From contig JBBPTG010000002.1 of assembly GCA_038093975.1 (NCBI GenBank), positions 248,001 to 312,000 of the forward strand: a stretch of DNA of 64,000 bases, in the 5' to 3' direction. This document shows, one piece after another, positions 12,001-22,481 of this stretch. Each line of letters begins with the position of its first letter. Position 1 is the stretch's first letter. The notes beneath the pieces were generated by a model. It was given only the letters and a program-made list of their open reading frames with translations, was not told the origin of the DNA and ran no database searches. Both the position numbers and the translations under genes were made by a program. Origin of the DNA: Chalciporus piperatus. Taxonomy: Eukaryota > Basidiomycota > Agaricomycetes > Boletales > Boletaceae.

Positions 12001-12715
12001 TCAACAGACCGTCTCAGTGTTCGCAACAGAGATTATCAAGAAGGAGGGTCTTCGGCCAGAAAGCCCAACGATCAAGATGAAGACGATTTTACAGAAGAAA
12101 CGAGATGAAAGGGACATGCGGCGGAAAGAGAGAGCTGAAAGAAGACGGATGATTGAGGTTTCAGGGGCCAGCGACACGGAAGGAAACTCCGGATTGGGTG
12201 ATCAGTACTCGTTGGGCGGGCAAGCGGACGATGACGAGAATGAGGGTGGAGTGCTACAGAAGCACCGCCGAGGTCCGGGTGATGAGGAAGATTACGAGAC
12301 CCCTGATCGGCCTGAGCGCAATGTCGAGCCACTGAGGTTCGAGGGAGTGGCATACAAGGAAGCCAAGCCCGCGAAACAAGTCAAGTGGCATCGAGGACTA
12401 TCGACTGCCGTTTATCTCGATGAGCTACCCTCTATGCGGGCATCTCTCCCAAAGGACGCCGTACGCACGAGAGGTTGTTTGGCCCCTACGTCACAAGTGA
12501 GCACCCTTGCAAATTTTTCAAACGGACTCTAAATCTGCTTTCAGAACCTTCCTCTGGACCCCCTTGGAAATCTCGTCGACATCGAGAATCGACCGCTGCC
12601 AGAACTAGTCACTGAGCACGTTGTCGTCAAGAAGTATATCTACGAAAACGACATTGAGCCAGAACCCATCCCTCAGAAGGTGACAAGATCTAAAAGCAAG
12701 AAGAGCAAAAGCTAG
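9041..12715 (+). CDS. Large disordered Ser/Pro-rich protein (about 1,191 aa), function unknown
   Basis: Three exons are joined by introns 9372-9422 and 12497-12544, both GT-AG. The protein is dominated by Ser, Pro and Thr, with many short basic/SP motifs (SPVRRSPRLS near residue 60) typical of disordered, phospho-regulated nuclear or cytoskeletal proteins. Two kinds of internal repeat are visible. RTPAQRVPIQ, RTPAKRVPVM and TPTRIPVQ share a TP-x-R-[IV]-P core. IRQVVPGMLGGKYAP (about 11,383-11,430) and FRKVVDGMLSARYAP (about 11,510-11,557) are clear copies of each other. A charged helix near the C-terminus (KMKTILQKKRDERDMRRKER) precedes a better-ordered tail (NLPLDPLGNLVDIENRPLPE) and a lysine-rich end. 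I do not recognise the family. Confidence 0.8.
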
Positions 12716-12841
12716 TTTTCCCTTGTCGTGATTCGTAACACATCTTCGTTATGATATCGTTGCTGTATCCTTATTCAAACACTTTCCCATCTTATATCGG
12801 ATGTTCTATGTCATAATTGCATTACACAAATGGAGTCCAGC

Positions 12842-13983
12842 TTAAAGTTTGGGTGCCCTGTAGTTAATAGTGGCCGACGCTTGGTTCGCAGGAAGAACGA
12901 AGACTTCGGCGAGGTTGACGTGAGGAGGGCGTGATGCTGCCCAAACAATCTCCTCTGCAATGTCCTCGGCGGCCACTGGGGTAATCATCAGCATGTACCA
13001 GTAGTCGACATAATTTACAACTCACATGGTTGCAGACCTTCGTACACCTTGTCTGCTGCCGACTTGTCGCCCTTGAAGCGGATGACGGAGAATTCAGTCT
13101 CGACCATACCTACCATGATGCGTCAGAACCCAGCATTTCCTCTGATAGAAACATTATACCAGGTTGGATCTCCGTCACCCTGATGGGAGTGTCGACAAGC
13201 TCTCTCATCAATGCACCACTGAACGCGTTAACCGCGTGCTTAGTCGCACAGTAGAGACTGCCACCTGCGTAAGCCTCTCGTCCGGCAATCGAACCGAGGT
13301 TAATAATATGACCGGTCTTCCGTGCCTTGAAGTCTGAAAGTAGATGGGTAAGACGAAAACAAGTCGGGATAAAAACACGCACCTTTGATGAACAGCTGGG
13401 TCAAAGCAATCAGTCCAAAGACGTTGGTGGCAAACATGCCCTCCATGTTTTCCAGCAAAAGATCGCCGACGCGGTCGACGCCGACGACGTAGCCTGCGTT
13501 GTTCACTGAGCAAGAAAGGGGAAGAAATCAGTTGAATGCGGATGAACGCGGGGGCAAAGGATGTCACACACCGAGAATGTCAATTGCACGGAGGTCAGCG
13601 GGAATTTTGTCCAAGAGGGATGCGATCTGGTTCTTGTCGGAAACATCGAGAGCGACGGGGACGAATTTGCCACCTTGCTGGACACCAGCTTCTTTGTGTG
13701 CCGCGGTACATTGCTCGACTACTTTTTGGAGTGCATCTATGCGACGAGCGGCGAGGATGACATTTGCACCACCCTATACATATTTGTCATTGAGGGTGGG
13801 TTTGGAGAGTTGAGAAAGTATAGCTACCTTGGCGAACAGGATAGCTGTGGCCTTGCGAAGTGCAGAGTATGGGTCAATGGATATTCGTTGGGTTCGGACG
13901 GGACTCACCGCGCCGATACCAGCACTAGCTCCGGTGATGAGGACGGTCTTTCCGAGGAGACGAGATGCGTTGAAGACAGACAT
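12842..13983 (-). CDS. Short-chain dehydrogenase/reductase, YMR226c/YdfG-like
   Basis: A classical SDR of about 265 aa that probably reduces 3-hydroxy acids or related carbonyls with NADP(H), as its yeast and bacterial relatives do. Visible landmarks are the cofactor motif TGASAGIGA (residues about 17-25), an LAARR segment, the NNAG motif, and the active-site residues in [21 protein letters not shown] (Ser, Tyr, Lys of the YxxxK motif). The C-terminus ends INYRAPKL. The ATG at 13983 starts [18 protein letters not shown]. About six GT-AG introns split the gene. Its 3' end lies 126 bp from the convergent large disordered-protein gene. Confidence 0.88.
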
Positions 13984-14340
13984 GTTTCTGCGGTGAAAGA
14001 AGGGTAGGAGAAGTGAGTAGGACGGTATAGACTGAGGCAGATAAGTTAGCAGGGGGTTGCTCTGACGGCGGATGCCCGACCTGATCAAGGAGCAGAATCG
14101 ATACATCGGCCCGTGATCTTTCTGCTATCCTTTCCAGAAATGGATCCCGGAAAAAATACCCACACGCTACGGAGAGCCGTTCAGCGGTCTCATGACGAGC
14201 TAGTCGACTAGTACTGCTAGTCGAGGTGAGATCCAGTGAGACTCTGCCAAACTATTGCGTACTAAACAACGTTTCAGGTCTGGGTCATAAATAAGACGCG
14301 CTTCAGACGCGTTCAAAAGATCGATACATTCACGATCGAC
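13984..14340. promoter_or_regulatory. Divergent promoter region, SDR / SET-domain gene
   Basis: A 357-bp gap between divergent starts. It contains a short palindromic cluster at about 14,200-14,225 (tagtcgactagtactgctagtc), possibly regulatory. No other feature seen. Confidence 0.35.
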
Positions 14341-16041
14341 ATGACTGACGTCGATGAACCATCACTGGCAGCGCTCTTCAATCGCAGGTGGATCAAGTTA
14401 CTATCCTGGCTCGAGGGCCATGGCTTTCAAGCGCAAAACCTCCTCGTCGAGTGCAGGGAAATACCACACGGTTGAGTAACAAATATGCATTCTTCCAGTA
14501 TCTAGCACTGCGTTATTAATGACCACAAACTGCGCAGCTGGTCGCGGTCTCTTCGCGCGCAGACCCTGTGCAGTGAGTGGTTCAATCATACCATAATGTA
14601 TAGATCGTTAGAGAGAAAATAGCCCGGGAACGTCCTCCTCAGGATGCCCCCTAAGGCCCTGATGAACAAGATGACGCTTAAACGACAATACCCTACCCAG
14701 ACCCGAGTGGCCAAATCATTGACAGCCGTACAATTGATCTCGATGCACCTATTCTTGTGGCGTCCCGAAGCCGATGAGGATAGTGCAGACCCCTTGTTTG
14801 GACGTTATATATCAATACTGCCCAGAGATTTCAACGCTCATCCTCTCACTTGGCTCGTCGAGTCGAAACTCAACGACGTGGACACTCAGCAAGTCCCACT
14901 CCTGTCGAGTCTCCCACCGGGTGTCTTAGCGGCATTGCAACTCCTGCACACCCGGTTTTGGGACGACTGGTCACAAGTACATGCATTCCTTGTGAGTCGT
15001 TACGTTCCAAGCACAAGATGGTTTAAACTCAGCGGGATGCAGCGCAAAACTCCATCTGTAGCAGCTGCAGTTCGACGGCTGCCAGATGGCCTTAAATCAG
15101 TCGATGCAGTAATGGATTTTTTGTGGGCTTGGCTGAATGGTAACTCGGCCTCACTTGCTGATGAAGTTGTGAATATCTCTTCCCACAACAGTTAACACTC
15201 GTTGCATCTATTACCGCCTGAAACATCATCAAATGGACCCAGATAACCTCACTCTGTGCCCGGTTCTCGACTTTGCCAACCACACGCAAGGTCAAGCACA
15301 GATGGAGCATGTCCCGTCAAAAGCTGATATCTGGAATTCCGCTCCTGTGAATTCGATCGGTGAAGGGCTTAAATTCATCTCTGGCGGAAACGCGAACATA
15401 GCAGAAGGCGACGAAATTCATCTGACCTACGGATTGCACTCCAATAAAACGCTATTTGTGGAGTATGGGTTTGTGAACCCTTTTTCAGAACAGGGGCCTT
15501 CACTGAGCGGAGAAATTGATGTGCAAGACCTCGTTGAACAGGATATCTTTGTCGACCCGGAACTCCGTGATGTTGTAAGGGCTGTTCTTGTTGCTGAGGG
15601 GTATTGGGGGTAAGCATTCTGCTTTGTGCGAGTCATTCTGACCTTGATTTCTTGAGAAGGAATTGGACGCTGTATTCGACCCCAGGCAGCGGTGCTCAAC
15701 CATCGTGGCGGTTGATCACTGTGCTAAGATTGTACTATCTCGCCGTGGAGCTGGGCTCTACAGACGATCATCACATTCAGGCTTGGCGAAACGTCGTCGC
15801 TGGTAAGCAGACACGGATTTCCGTCGACAACGAACAAGCCTGGAGGAAGGCGGTTGCTGTTCTCTGTGATGCGCTCATCGAGAGGGTTGAGAAGTCCGTC
15901 TCAGCGGGTTGCTTGAAAAAAATTAGCGGGGAAGATGGCTGGGTCCAATGGATGCAACAAAATATCCAGGCGCTGTGGGAGGAAGAACTATGGGTTGCGA
16001 GGGCGGTGAAGGAGAGCGTCTTGAGAGGTGATGAATTTTGA
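14341..16041 (+). CDS. SET-domain protein lysine methyltransferase (SETD6/RKM-type)
   Basis: The protein is about 490 aa. The SET domain begins with AGRGLFARRPCAPGNVLL at about residue 50 and continues through a long insert to the SAM/catalytic core YRLKHHQMDPDNLTLCPVLD followed by FANH, then IAEGDEIHLTYGLHSNKTLF and VEYGFV. This is the split-SET architecture of the Rubisco LSMT/SETD6/RKM4 group, which methylates ribosomal or other proteins. The C-terminal helical part (WRLITVLRLYYLAVELGSTD) fits the substrate-binding domain of that group. The start MTDVDEPSLAALFN at 14341 and five exons are all consistent with GT-AG splicing. The target protein cannot be deduced. Confidence 0.85.
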
Positions 16042-16321
16042 AATTCAGGGTGTTTGTACATCTTGTCAAAACCTCCTTGAAGAACTAGTTTTCGGGCCAC
16101 ATACCAGTGGGGGGCGATTAGAGTCAAATATTTAATTCGACATAGATGGGCATGTGTGCACTGCAAAGCTGTGGATCCGAGTCTTTTGGTATCCGTTTGG
16201 TTACATCGCCTGAATTAGCACAGCCACGTGCTGGTTGCTCACTTTGCGAATTGACGCCGCTCGGTTTGTTCCCAACCTCATAGTCAAGCCTCCGGCCACA
16301 GGCTTGCATCATCCGTCCAGG

Positions 16322-18136
16322 ATGGCGGTGGAACCACTACTCGCTACACGAGCCCAACGCGCTTTCATCATCACAAGTATGTCCAAGTTTTCAGAATTTC
16401 AGTTATCCTCGCTACTCACACGTATGCGTCACAGTCGCAGTTCGTGAGTAACAGAGTCATCAATTTCTCCACCTGTTGATGCTAAGTCGTGCTTCAGAGG
16501 CCGTGATAGTCATCGCGATGGTTGCATCCACTTTCGGCGTCGTGAGTAGCACTTTTGGGTCAGGATTTCGGATGATAGAGAACATCTCTTCCAGGTACAT
16601 AAATACTTCCCCGATACCTTTGACCAAAATCGCACCAAGGTGCTTGATCCGAGTTGCTTTAATGTCAAAATACTAATCGCGAAACAGACCTTGTCCTGCT
16701 ATCTTGCCCTCTTCATTCTAGCCGAGTAGGCCCATTTTCAACGTCGCTCTCGCGGGCTCTTAATATGTATTTACAGGATCTTTGAGCTTGCCATGGCTTA
16801 CGATGCTTTGCGGTTGAGAAACATCATCCAACTGCTCGGGATCATCTGTACTGTCCTGGTTTATCTGTCATGTTATGGACTAACGACGTCTTCCAGTGTT
16901 CCATGGCGCACTCATCGTCTTTTCGGCTCTCCAAGTGCATGAGACTCAGGATGCGCTTTATGATACCCTCTGGATACTCCGCATGGTAGAACCTTTCCTC
17001 ATTGTCGCTCCGTGCATCATTGCCGCATCCTGGCTTTTCCTGATCTTCTGGATCAAACAATTATACGGGGAATTTGGGTGAGCTTATCGTCTCCGATCGA
17101 GTTCCTGTGACTTCATTACAATCCACAGATGGGTCATATTCCATGTTGTGGGGGCTAGCCCCAAGTTGAAATGTGAGTTGAATCACTACTTATTCGCATC
17201 CTTGTTCATCAGATCCCCAACAGCCATGTACCAATTTTACCAAATCTTCATTTGTCTCCTCAAATTCGACTTCTTTTGCTTCGTTGGGGTTACCATGCAG
17301 GTATGTATCTCACTCTTTCTCTTCGCTGTTGACAGACCTCCGACATGGTATTGACAGCTGCTCATCGTCGTTCTTGCCACTGACACTGCCGAGTTTGGAC
17401 TCACGATTGCTGCTATTCCTGTGGTGCTGATCCTTCTCGCTGGGTGCGCTTATGCTGTTCAACGTGAAGTCAAATGGTCGGCAATCTCTTCGCCATCTGT
17501 TTCGTCGACTAATTTGTGCTTTAGGATGATGTCGATAGCCCTTGCGTTGATGCTGGCATCGATGAGCTACTGTAAGTCCGTTTCTGTGTCCTGAAACTCG
17601 GTGACTGATCGGCCCTATCGCTTACCGATGTTCTTGTAGTCGGTAAGGACTCACCGTGATTATCCCCCTCCTTTGCGACATAACACCGCTTCTCAGTGTA
17701 CAAACTAGTTCGGTTCTACATACCATCTAGTTCGGGCGAGTACATCACCACCCGTGCAACGCTCACCGTTTTCAGTTAGTTCATCCTGGCTTCCCTACCT
17801 GCCGTTTATTGATTTTATTTATTTCTTCTTCCACAGCGGTGGCTGCATTCTTGCTTGTGCTGATCACCTTCCTCGTCGGCATCAAATGCTTCTACGACTT
17901 CGACAAGGGATTGCATGACTCCAAGACGCATGGTCAGTCCTATACGCCTGTCCGGCAACATGTTGTGGACGCGTTCAAACTTGGTGATTAACTTCTCTTT
18001 CCCCCCTTCCCACTTAGATATAAATGCAAAGCAACAATACTTATCTTCGCCGAAAACACCAGGGGGCATGGCCGAACGGCAATCAGCGTACTTTAGTGGC
18101 GGTGCTCCACTCCAGCCACAAATATCCATCGAATAA
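16322..18136 (+). CDS. UPF0658 Golgi-type multi-pass membrane protein
   Basis: About a dozen short exons give a polytopic membrane protein of roughly 400 aa. Hydrophobic segments include AVIVIAMVASTFGVV, LSCYLALFILAE, FHGALIVFSALQ, FLIVAPCIIAASWLFLIFW, FDFFCFVGVTMQLLIVVL, FGLTIAAIPVVLILLAGCA and VAAFLLVLITFLVGIKC. The signature GASPKLK, then MYQFYQIFICLLKFDFF, and FDKGLHDSKTH near the C-terminus match the UPF0658 family, placed in the Golgi in fission yeast. The cytosolic tail ends SGGAPLQPQISIE. The ATG at 16322 follows a possible acceptor, so an upstream 5' UTR exon is possible. Molecular function is unknown for the family. Confidence 0.83.
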
Positions 18137-18457
18137 TCCTTTGAAGACGGACAGAGAGGATACCACGTTTATGAGCGTTTGGATCTAATTCGCGAGAACA
18201 ACAAGCTTGGATTTTCTTCTGTGCACATGTTTGTGCGGTTGTTGTCCAGTACTATCAAGGATTTTCTACATGCCCTCATTTCTATTTAACATACGGACAC
18301 GGAGTCTTGCTTAATTCGTGTTTGATATATCTTTAAATCGTTATCGTTGGTCTCTAAGATCAGAGGATTCTTGGCCATCTAAGTACATGTTACAGCAAAC
18401 TGATGTAGGTAAACAAACATGACGCTAGATACCATCAGATAATCGATAGAGAGGGAG
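18137..18457. other. Convergent intergenic region
   Basis: 3' untranslated regions of the UPF0658 gene (plus) and the kinase gene (minus). It is AT-rich. Nothing else seen. Confidence 0.4.
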
Positions 18458-20567
18458 TCAGGTACTCATGGCGTTGACCAGCCACGTCGCATCTGGTCGT
18501 CGCTCAGGATCTTGGTGCCAGCAATACTGAGTCATACTCCAGAGTCGGTCACTTGGAAAAACCCCTTCTGGTCTTGTTGGGCGCTTACCCTCCCTGACCG
18601 CATCTAAGACCTGCCCATCAGTGAAGTTAATGAACGGGACCATCCCAGAGATCATCTAGTAACAAAGTTTAATTCCTCGTACATTCGATGCGGATGGTTG
18701 CAAACTTACCTCATACAAGACGCAACCAAACGCAAATATGTCGGACTTGTCAGTGACAGTGACTGTATCGCCCAAACAAAGTTCTGGTGCCACCCAACGC
18801 GCTGGGCCCTTTGCACCACCCACGCTAGACGAATCAAGGTACTTGCGTGAATCAGAGGCATAAGATAAACCAAAATCTGTGATGCACGCATGACCATAAT
18901 AGTCAACTAGCACATTGTCCTGGAGTTAAAGTGTCTCAGAAATGGCGCTGGCGATGTATTGAAACTAGTCCTTACGCCCTTGAGATCCCCGTGGTAGATG
19001 GGAGGTGTCTGGTCGTGGATATACTGCAAAGCTTTGGCAATCTCGCAGCCCTGTAAATTGTAATCAAGCGTCATCAAGTTGAAGCACACAGAGAGTGTGC
19101 AGTTTACCAATGAAAGCTTATTCGCCCCTCGGTGGTTCCGCAAGTATTCTCTGATATTTCCATTTCGGAAAAACGGCGTGATTATCTTGATGCCAAGGTT
19201 ATCCAGTGTGATCCCGAAGACTGGGACGATATTTTGATGACGTAAAGTGCACCAATGGATAGCCTCGCTGGCAAAGCGCTGATCCACATCCTGGTCCAGC
19301 GACTGATTTTCTTCGTGCGCAAAATAAGACATGCCTTCCTGGCTTCCTGCTCTTGACCGTGGGCGGCTTTCATACTCTTGATTGCGACCTCGCAAGGGCG
19401 CCCGTCCCTCATCAACTCGCCCTTCTTGATGGTCGCGTATGCCCCCGAGGCCACGACGTGAGACTGATTCCTTATTACAGAGGGTGAAATAGTCAGGGAA
19501 GAAGGAATATATATGCATTTCCTTGACATGCGATAGATGTGGGCACGTAGGCGAGATGCAATGTCAGTTTCCGGGCGGTGGTTTGGGTCCATGAGAAACT
19601 TATGGAGAATAAGTCACTGATGTAATCAATTAGGACATTGGGGATTGCAAACCTTCCAGACGAGCTCGATTATTTGTCCAGAATCTTTGCTCGCCATTTT
19701 CGTTGGGTCGTAAAACTCTCTCTCGTGCTTTCTTCCGCAGTACAGAAGGTGATAAAGGAGGTCATTGTAATCTGCATCGATCACAAAAGGTGGGGCAGGG
19801 AGGAGTTTGTGCTTCCTGCATCGGTCCTAATGACAGCGTCAGTTCTGCAGATGTGTGTGAATGAAGCATTTATCACCTTCTCTAGGAAACGGAAGAGTGT
19901 GTCTTTTATCTTCTGAGAGTAGTCAAGCTGTCCAATGCTACTCCAGGTCATCCAGGTCTTCATGTATTGCTCCAATTCTGTCATGCCCCTATCTTCTTGT
20001 GTGAGTACCTAGGCATGTTCATTCGGTAGGAAAGGGAACACACGCAGGGTTGTTTCTGCAACAGAACCACAAGTGTTCATACGTATGCATATAAAGATTC
20101 TTGCCATGTTGTCAGATGGTGCTCGCATTAAACATGGACATGCCATTCTCACCCTATGGATGTGAAGGTACTTGACAGAATCAGCGCAACGTTTCCTTGC
20201 ATTGTTGTCCATAAAGGGGGATTGAGAGATGGCATTCTGGAGGTAGCGGTCGCCCTGAGCACGCCCTTGCTTGATCTTTGCATCGAAAGAGTTCGCTGGA
20301 AGGAAAATCAACTCGCATAGCAGAGGAGTAGAATGGGACGAACATGAGGAAGTAGGGATCACGGCTGGATGATGAGGGATTGTCTGATGTCGATTCACTG
20401 AGTGGGCAGCGGGATGCACGTATTGCGGTTGGGCCTGATCATGATGTCGATTCAATAAATCCGTAGACAATCCTCGACGTACTCACATATGTAAGAGGGG
20501 GGTAAATAGATTGTGGAGGGACGGGTGGATGAGCACGAGGGGGACCACGAGGATAGAATGGGTACAT
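18458..20567 (-). CDS. TKL-like protein kinase with proline-rich N-terminus
   Basis: The N-terminus starts MYPFYPRGPPRAHPPVPPQ and is Pro/His-rich. It is followed by a helical region of unknown fold (SIGQLDYSQKIKDTLFRFLE, LVWKFLMDPNHRPETDIASR). The kinase domain contains the Gly-loop segment SGAYATIKKGEL, VAIK (ATP-binding Lys), the alphaC Glu in RFASEAIHW, the catalytic loop YHGDLKGDNVLVD (HGD in place of HRD), DFG, the activation segment WVAPELCLG and GCVLYE. The C-lobe ends YCWHQDPERRPDATWLV. HGDLKG is common in the expanded basidiomycete tyrosine-kinase-like families. Intron 19279-19334 must be GC-AG to join EARK to RFASEA. Exact N-terminal exon borders are less certain than the kinase part. 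Confidence 0.78.
19279..19334 (-). other. Inferred GC-AG intron in the kinase gene
   Basis: The intron starts GCATGT and ends GATCAG on the minus strand. It joins EARK to RFASEAIHW in the kinase N-lobe. No GT donor nearby gives the same phase. Confidence 0.5.
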
Positions 20568-21214
20568 GGTGAAGGGGGATCTCGGGTGATAGGCAAAAGA
20601 GTTACTTGAGCGTGTGTTGTGGTGATGGTGGTGCTCTGGGCTATGACATGGTGCTTAAGACTCTTTAACGAGCGCTTGGATTGAGCTGGATAAGACAAAG
20701 CTATACAATAAATTGCCATGGGACGGAAGTATGGTCGACAGGAAGGAGGGGAAAAACAAGACGCTGTTGAGAAAATTGATGGTATCTTTGGCCTCGTTGC
20801 GACTCTATTTGGGCATCTCGTGAGAGACGCTGTGCGAGACAATACATGTCAATACAGAACATGGTAAGAGTCACCCAAAAGACAGGAAGGGAACTTTGCC
20901 ATGAGCGGGAAGGAAACGGGTTACGGAGAAATAGAGACCGATGTTGTATCTTTTTTTGTTCGACCTAGAGACGGTCAGATTTTGAGCCAAAGTGATGTTG
21001 AACACCATATCTACTAAATCGACGATGACCCCCGCTCAGCGTGCTGGACGATGTCGGAGGCGGTGACGTTGGGGGAGCGGGGGGAGCGGGGAACTACTAC
21101 GGCGTCGGGCGGGGGAACTGTCGGGGCCGTCGCGGTGTTGCTGCGCCGTCGCTGAGCTCGAAACACGTGTGGTGTGACAGTGTGACCAGTGACACCGAGT
21201 CGCGTACTGTCATC
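20568..21214. promoter_or_regulatory. Divergent region, kinase / DNAJC9-like gene, with G-rich tract
   Basis: A 647-bp gap between divergent genes. At 21071-21126 the plus strand has six G-runs of 3-6 bases, several separated by AGC, which could form a G-quadruplex just upstream of the J-protein start. The frame of the J protein is open upstream to 21041 but contains no ATG before 21215. Confidence 0.4.
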
Positions 21215-22326
21215 ATGGAGGACGAGGCGATGGGACAGTTCTTCCCCGGAGAAGAGAACGTCGACCTCTATGCTGTTCTCACTCTCACATCAAACGCGTC
21301 CCAAGAAGACATACGCAAGGCTTACAGAAAACTAGCCCTTCTATCTCACCCAGACAAACACACGCGCTCATCAGAACGCGAACGCACAGACGCGTCGAAG
21401 CGCTTCCAACAAATAGGTTTCGCGTATGCAGTCCTCAGCCACGAGAAGCGGAGGAAAAAGTATGATAGGACGGGCACGACGGGAGAGGGTCTCTTAGATG
21501 CCGATGAGGAGGGTGGATGGGAAGCGTACTTTGAGGACCTCTTCGACCGCGTCACGCGTGGCAGACTCGACGAAATGAAGAAGGAGTACCAAGGTTGGAT
21601 GCTAGATTCCCTCCCTCCCTCTTTTTCATATTTCTTTCTCTAGACTCGGCAGAAGAGATCGAAGACCTCAAAGCGGCATACCACGAAACAGAGGGGTCTC
21701 TCGGAGAAATCATGAAACACATCCCACACTCAACCACCGACGACGAACCCCGGTTCATTCAGACGATCTCCAAACTCATTGCCCAAGGCGAGCTACCCGA
21801 CCTTCCCCTCTGGCAATCTACCTCAAAGGACGAGAAAGCTAAACTCGTCCGCAACAAGCAAGCCGGCAAAGAGGCAAAGGAGGCGGAGGAACTCGCCAAA
21901 GACCTTGGTGTTTGGGACGAGTTCTACGGTTCAGGCAAAGTTGGAGCACGCAAGGGGAAAGGAAAGGCCAACGAAAAGAAAGACGGCGGTGATGAAGAAG
22001 ACGTCTCGGCCCTGCAAGCGCTCATTCTACGGAGACAAAAGGCTAGAAATGGTTTCTTGGACAATCTCGCCGAAAAATACATGGACATGGAAGAGGAAGG
22101 ATCGAAGTCCGGCAGGGGCAAGAAGCGGAAAAAGGCTACCGAACCAGAGGATTCTGAGGAACTAGAGTCACCCCATAAGAAGTCCCGTTCAGCCGCTCCC
22201 GACATTGATGAAGAAGAATTTGCACGCATACAATCCAAACTCACTTCAGGGAAGGCAAGGGCTTCCAAATCCAAATCCACCACTGCAGAGAAGGGGAAGA
22301 GGGGAACGACGAAGAAGGCAAAGTGA
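21215..22326 (+). CDS. J-domain protein, DNAJC9-like
   Basis: DNAJC9 family members are Hsp70 co-chaperones; human DNAJC9 also binds histones H3-H4. The J domain lies at residues about 15-90 (VDLYAVLTLTSNASQEDIRK), with the diagnostic HPD in LALLSHPDKH and the KKYD segment at its end. A conserved family region follows (FEDLFDRVTRGRLDEMKKEY, then EEIEDLKAAYHETEGSLGEI and IMKHIPHS). The C-terminal third is lysine-rich and acidic with nuclear-localisation-like runs (GRGKKRKKATE). A single GT-AG intron lies near 21592-21644. The ATG at 21215 starts MEDEAMGQFFPGEENVDLYA; no earlier in-frame ATG exists. Confidence 0.9.
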
Positions 22327-22481
22327 CCTCACTGCTACTACCTCACGCACCTCAGCCTCGTGTTCAATTCTTGCTGTGCGCATGTATTGTTCTTTTGTAT
22401 TTCATCGCTATCAATTCCCGACAATTAGTGGCTGTATATTCCTGTGTATAGCGTACAATACCCCTAGTGTCTATGTATGGT

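Noticed and set aside
21041..21214. N-terminal Gly-rich extension of the DNAJC9-like protein
   Set aside because: The frame is open but has no ATG upstream of 21215. The sequence is G-rich and unlike the family N-terminus.
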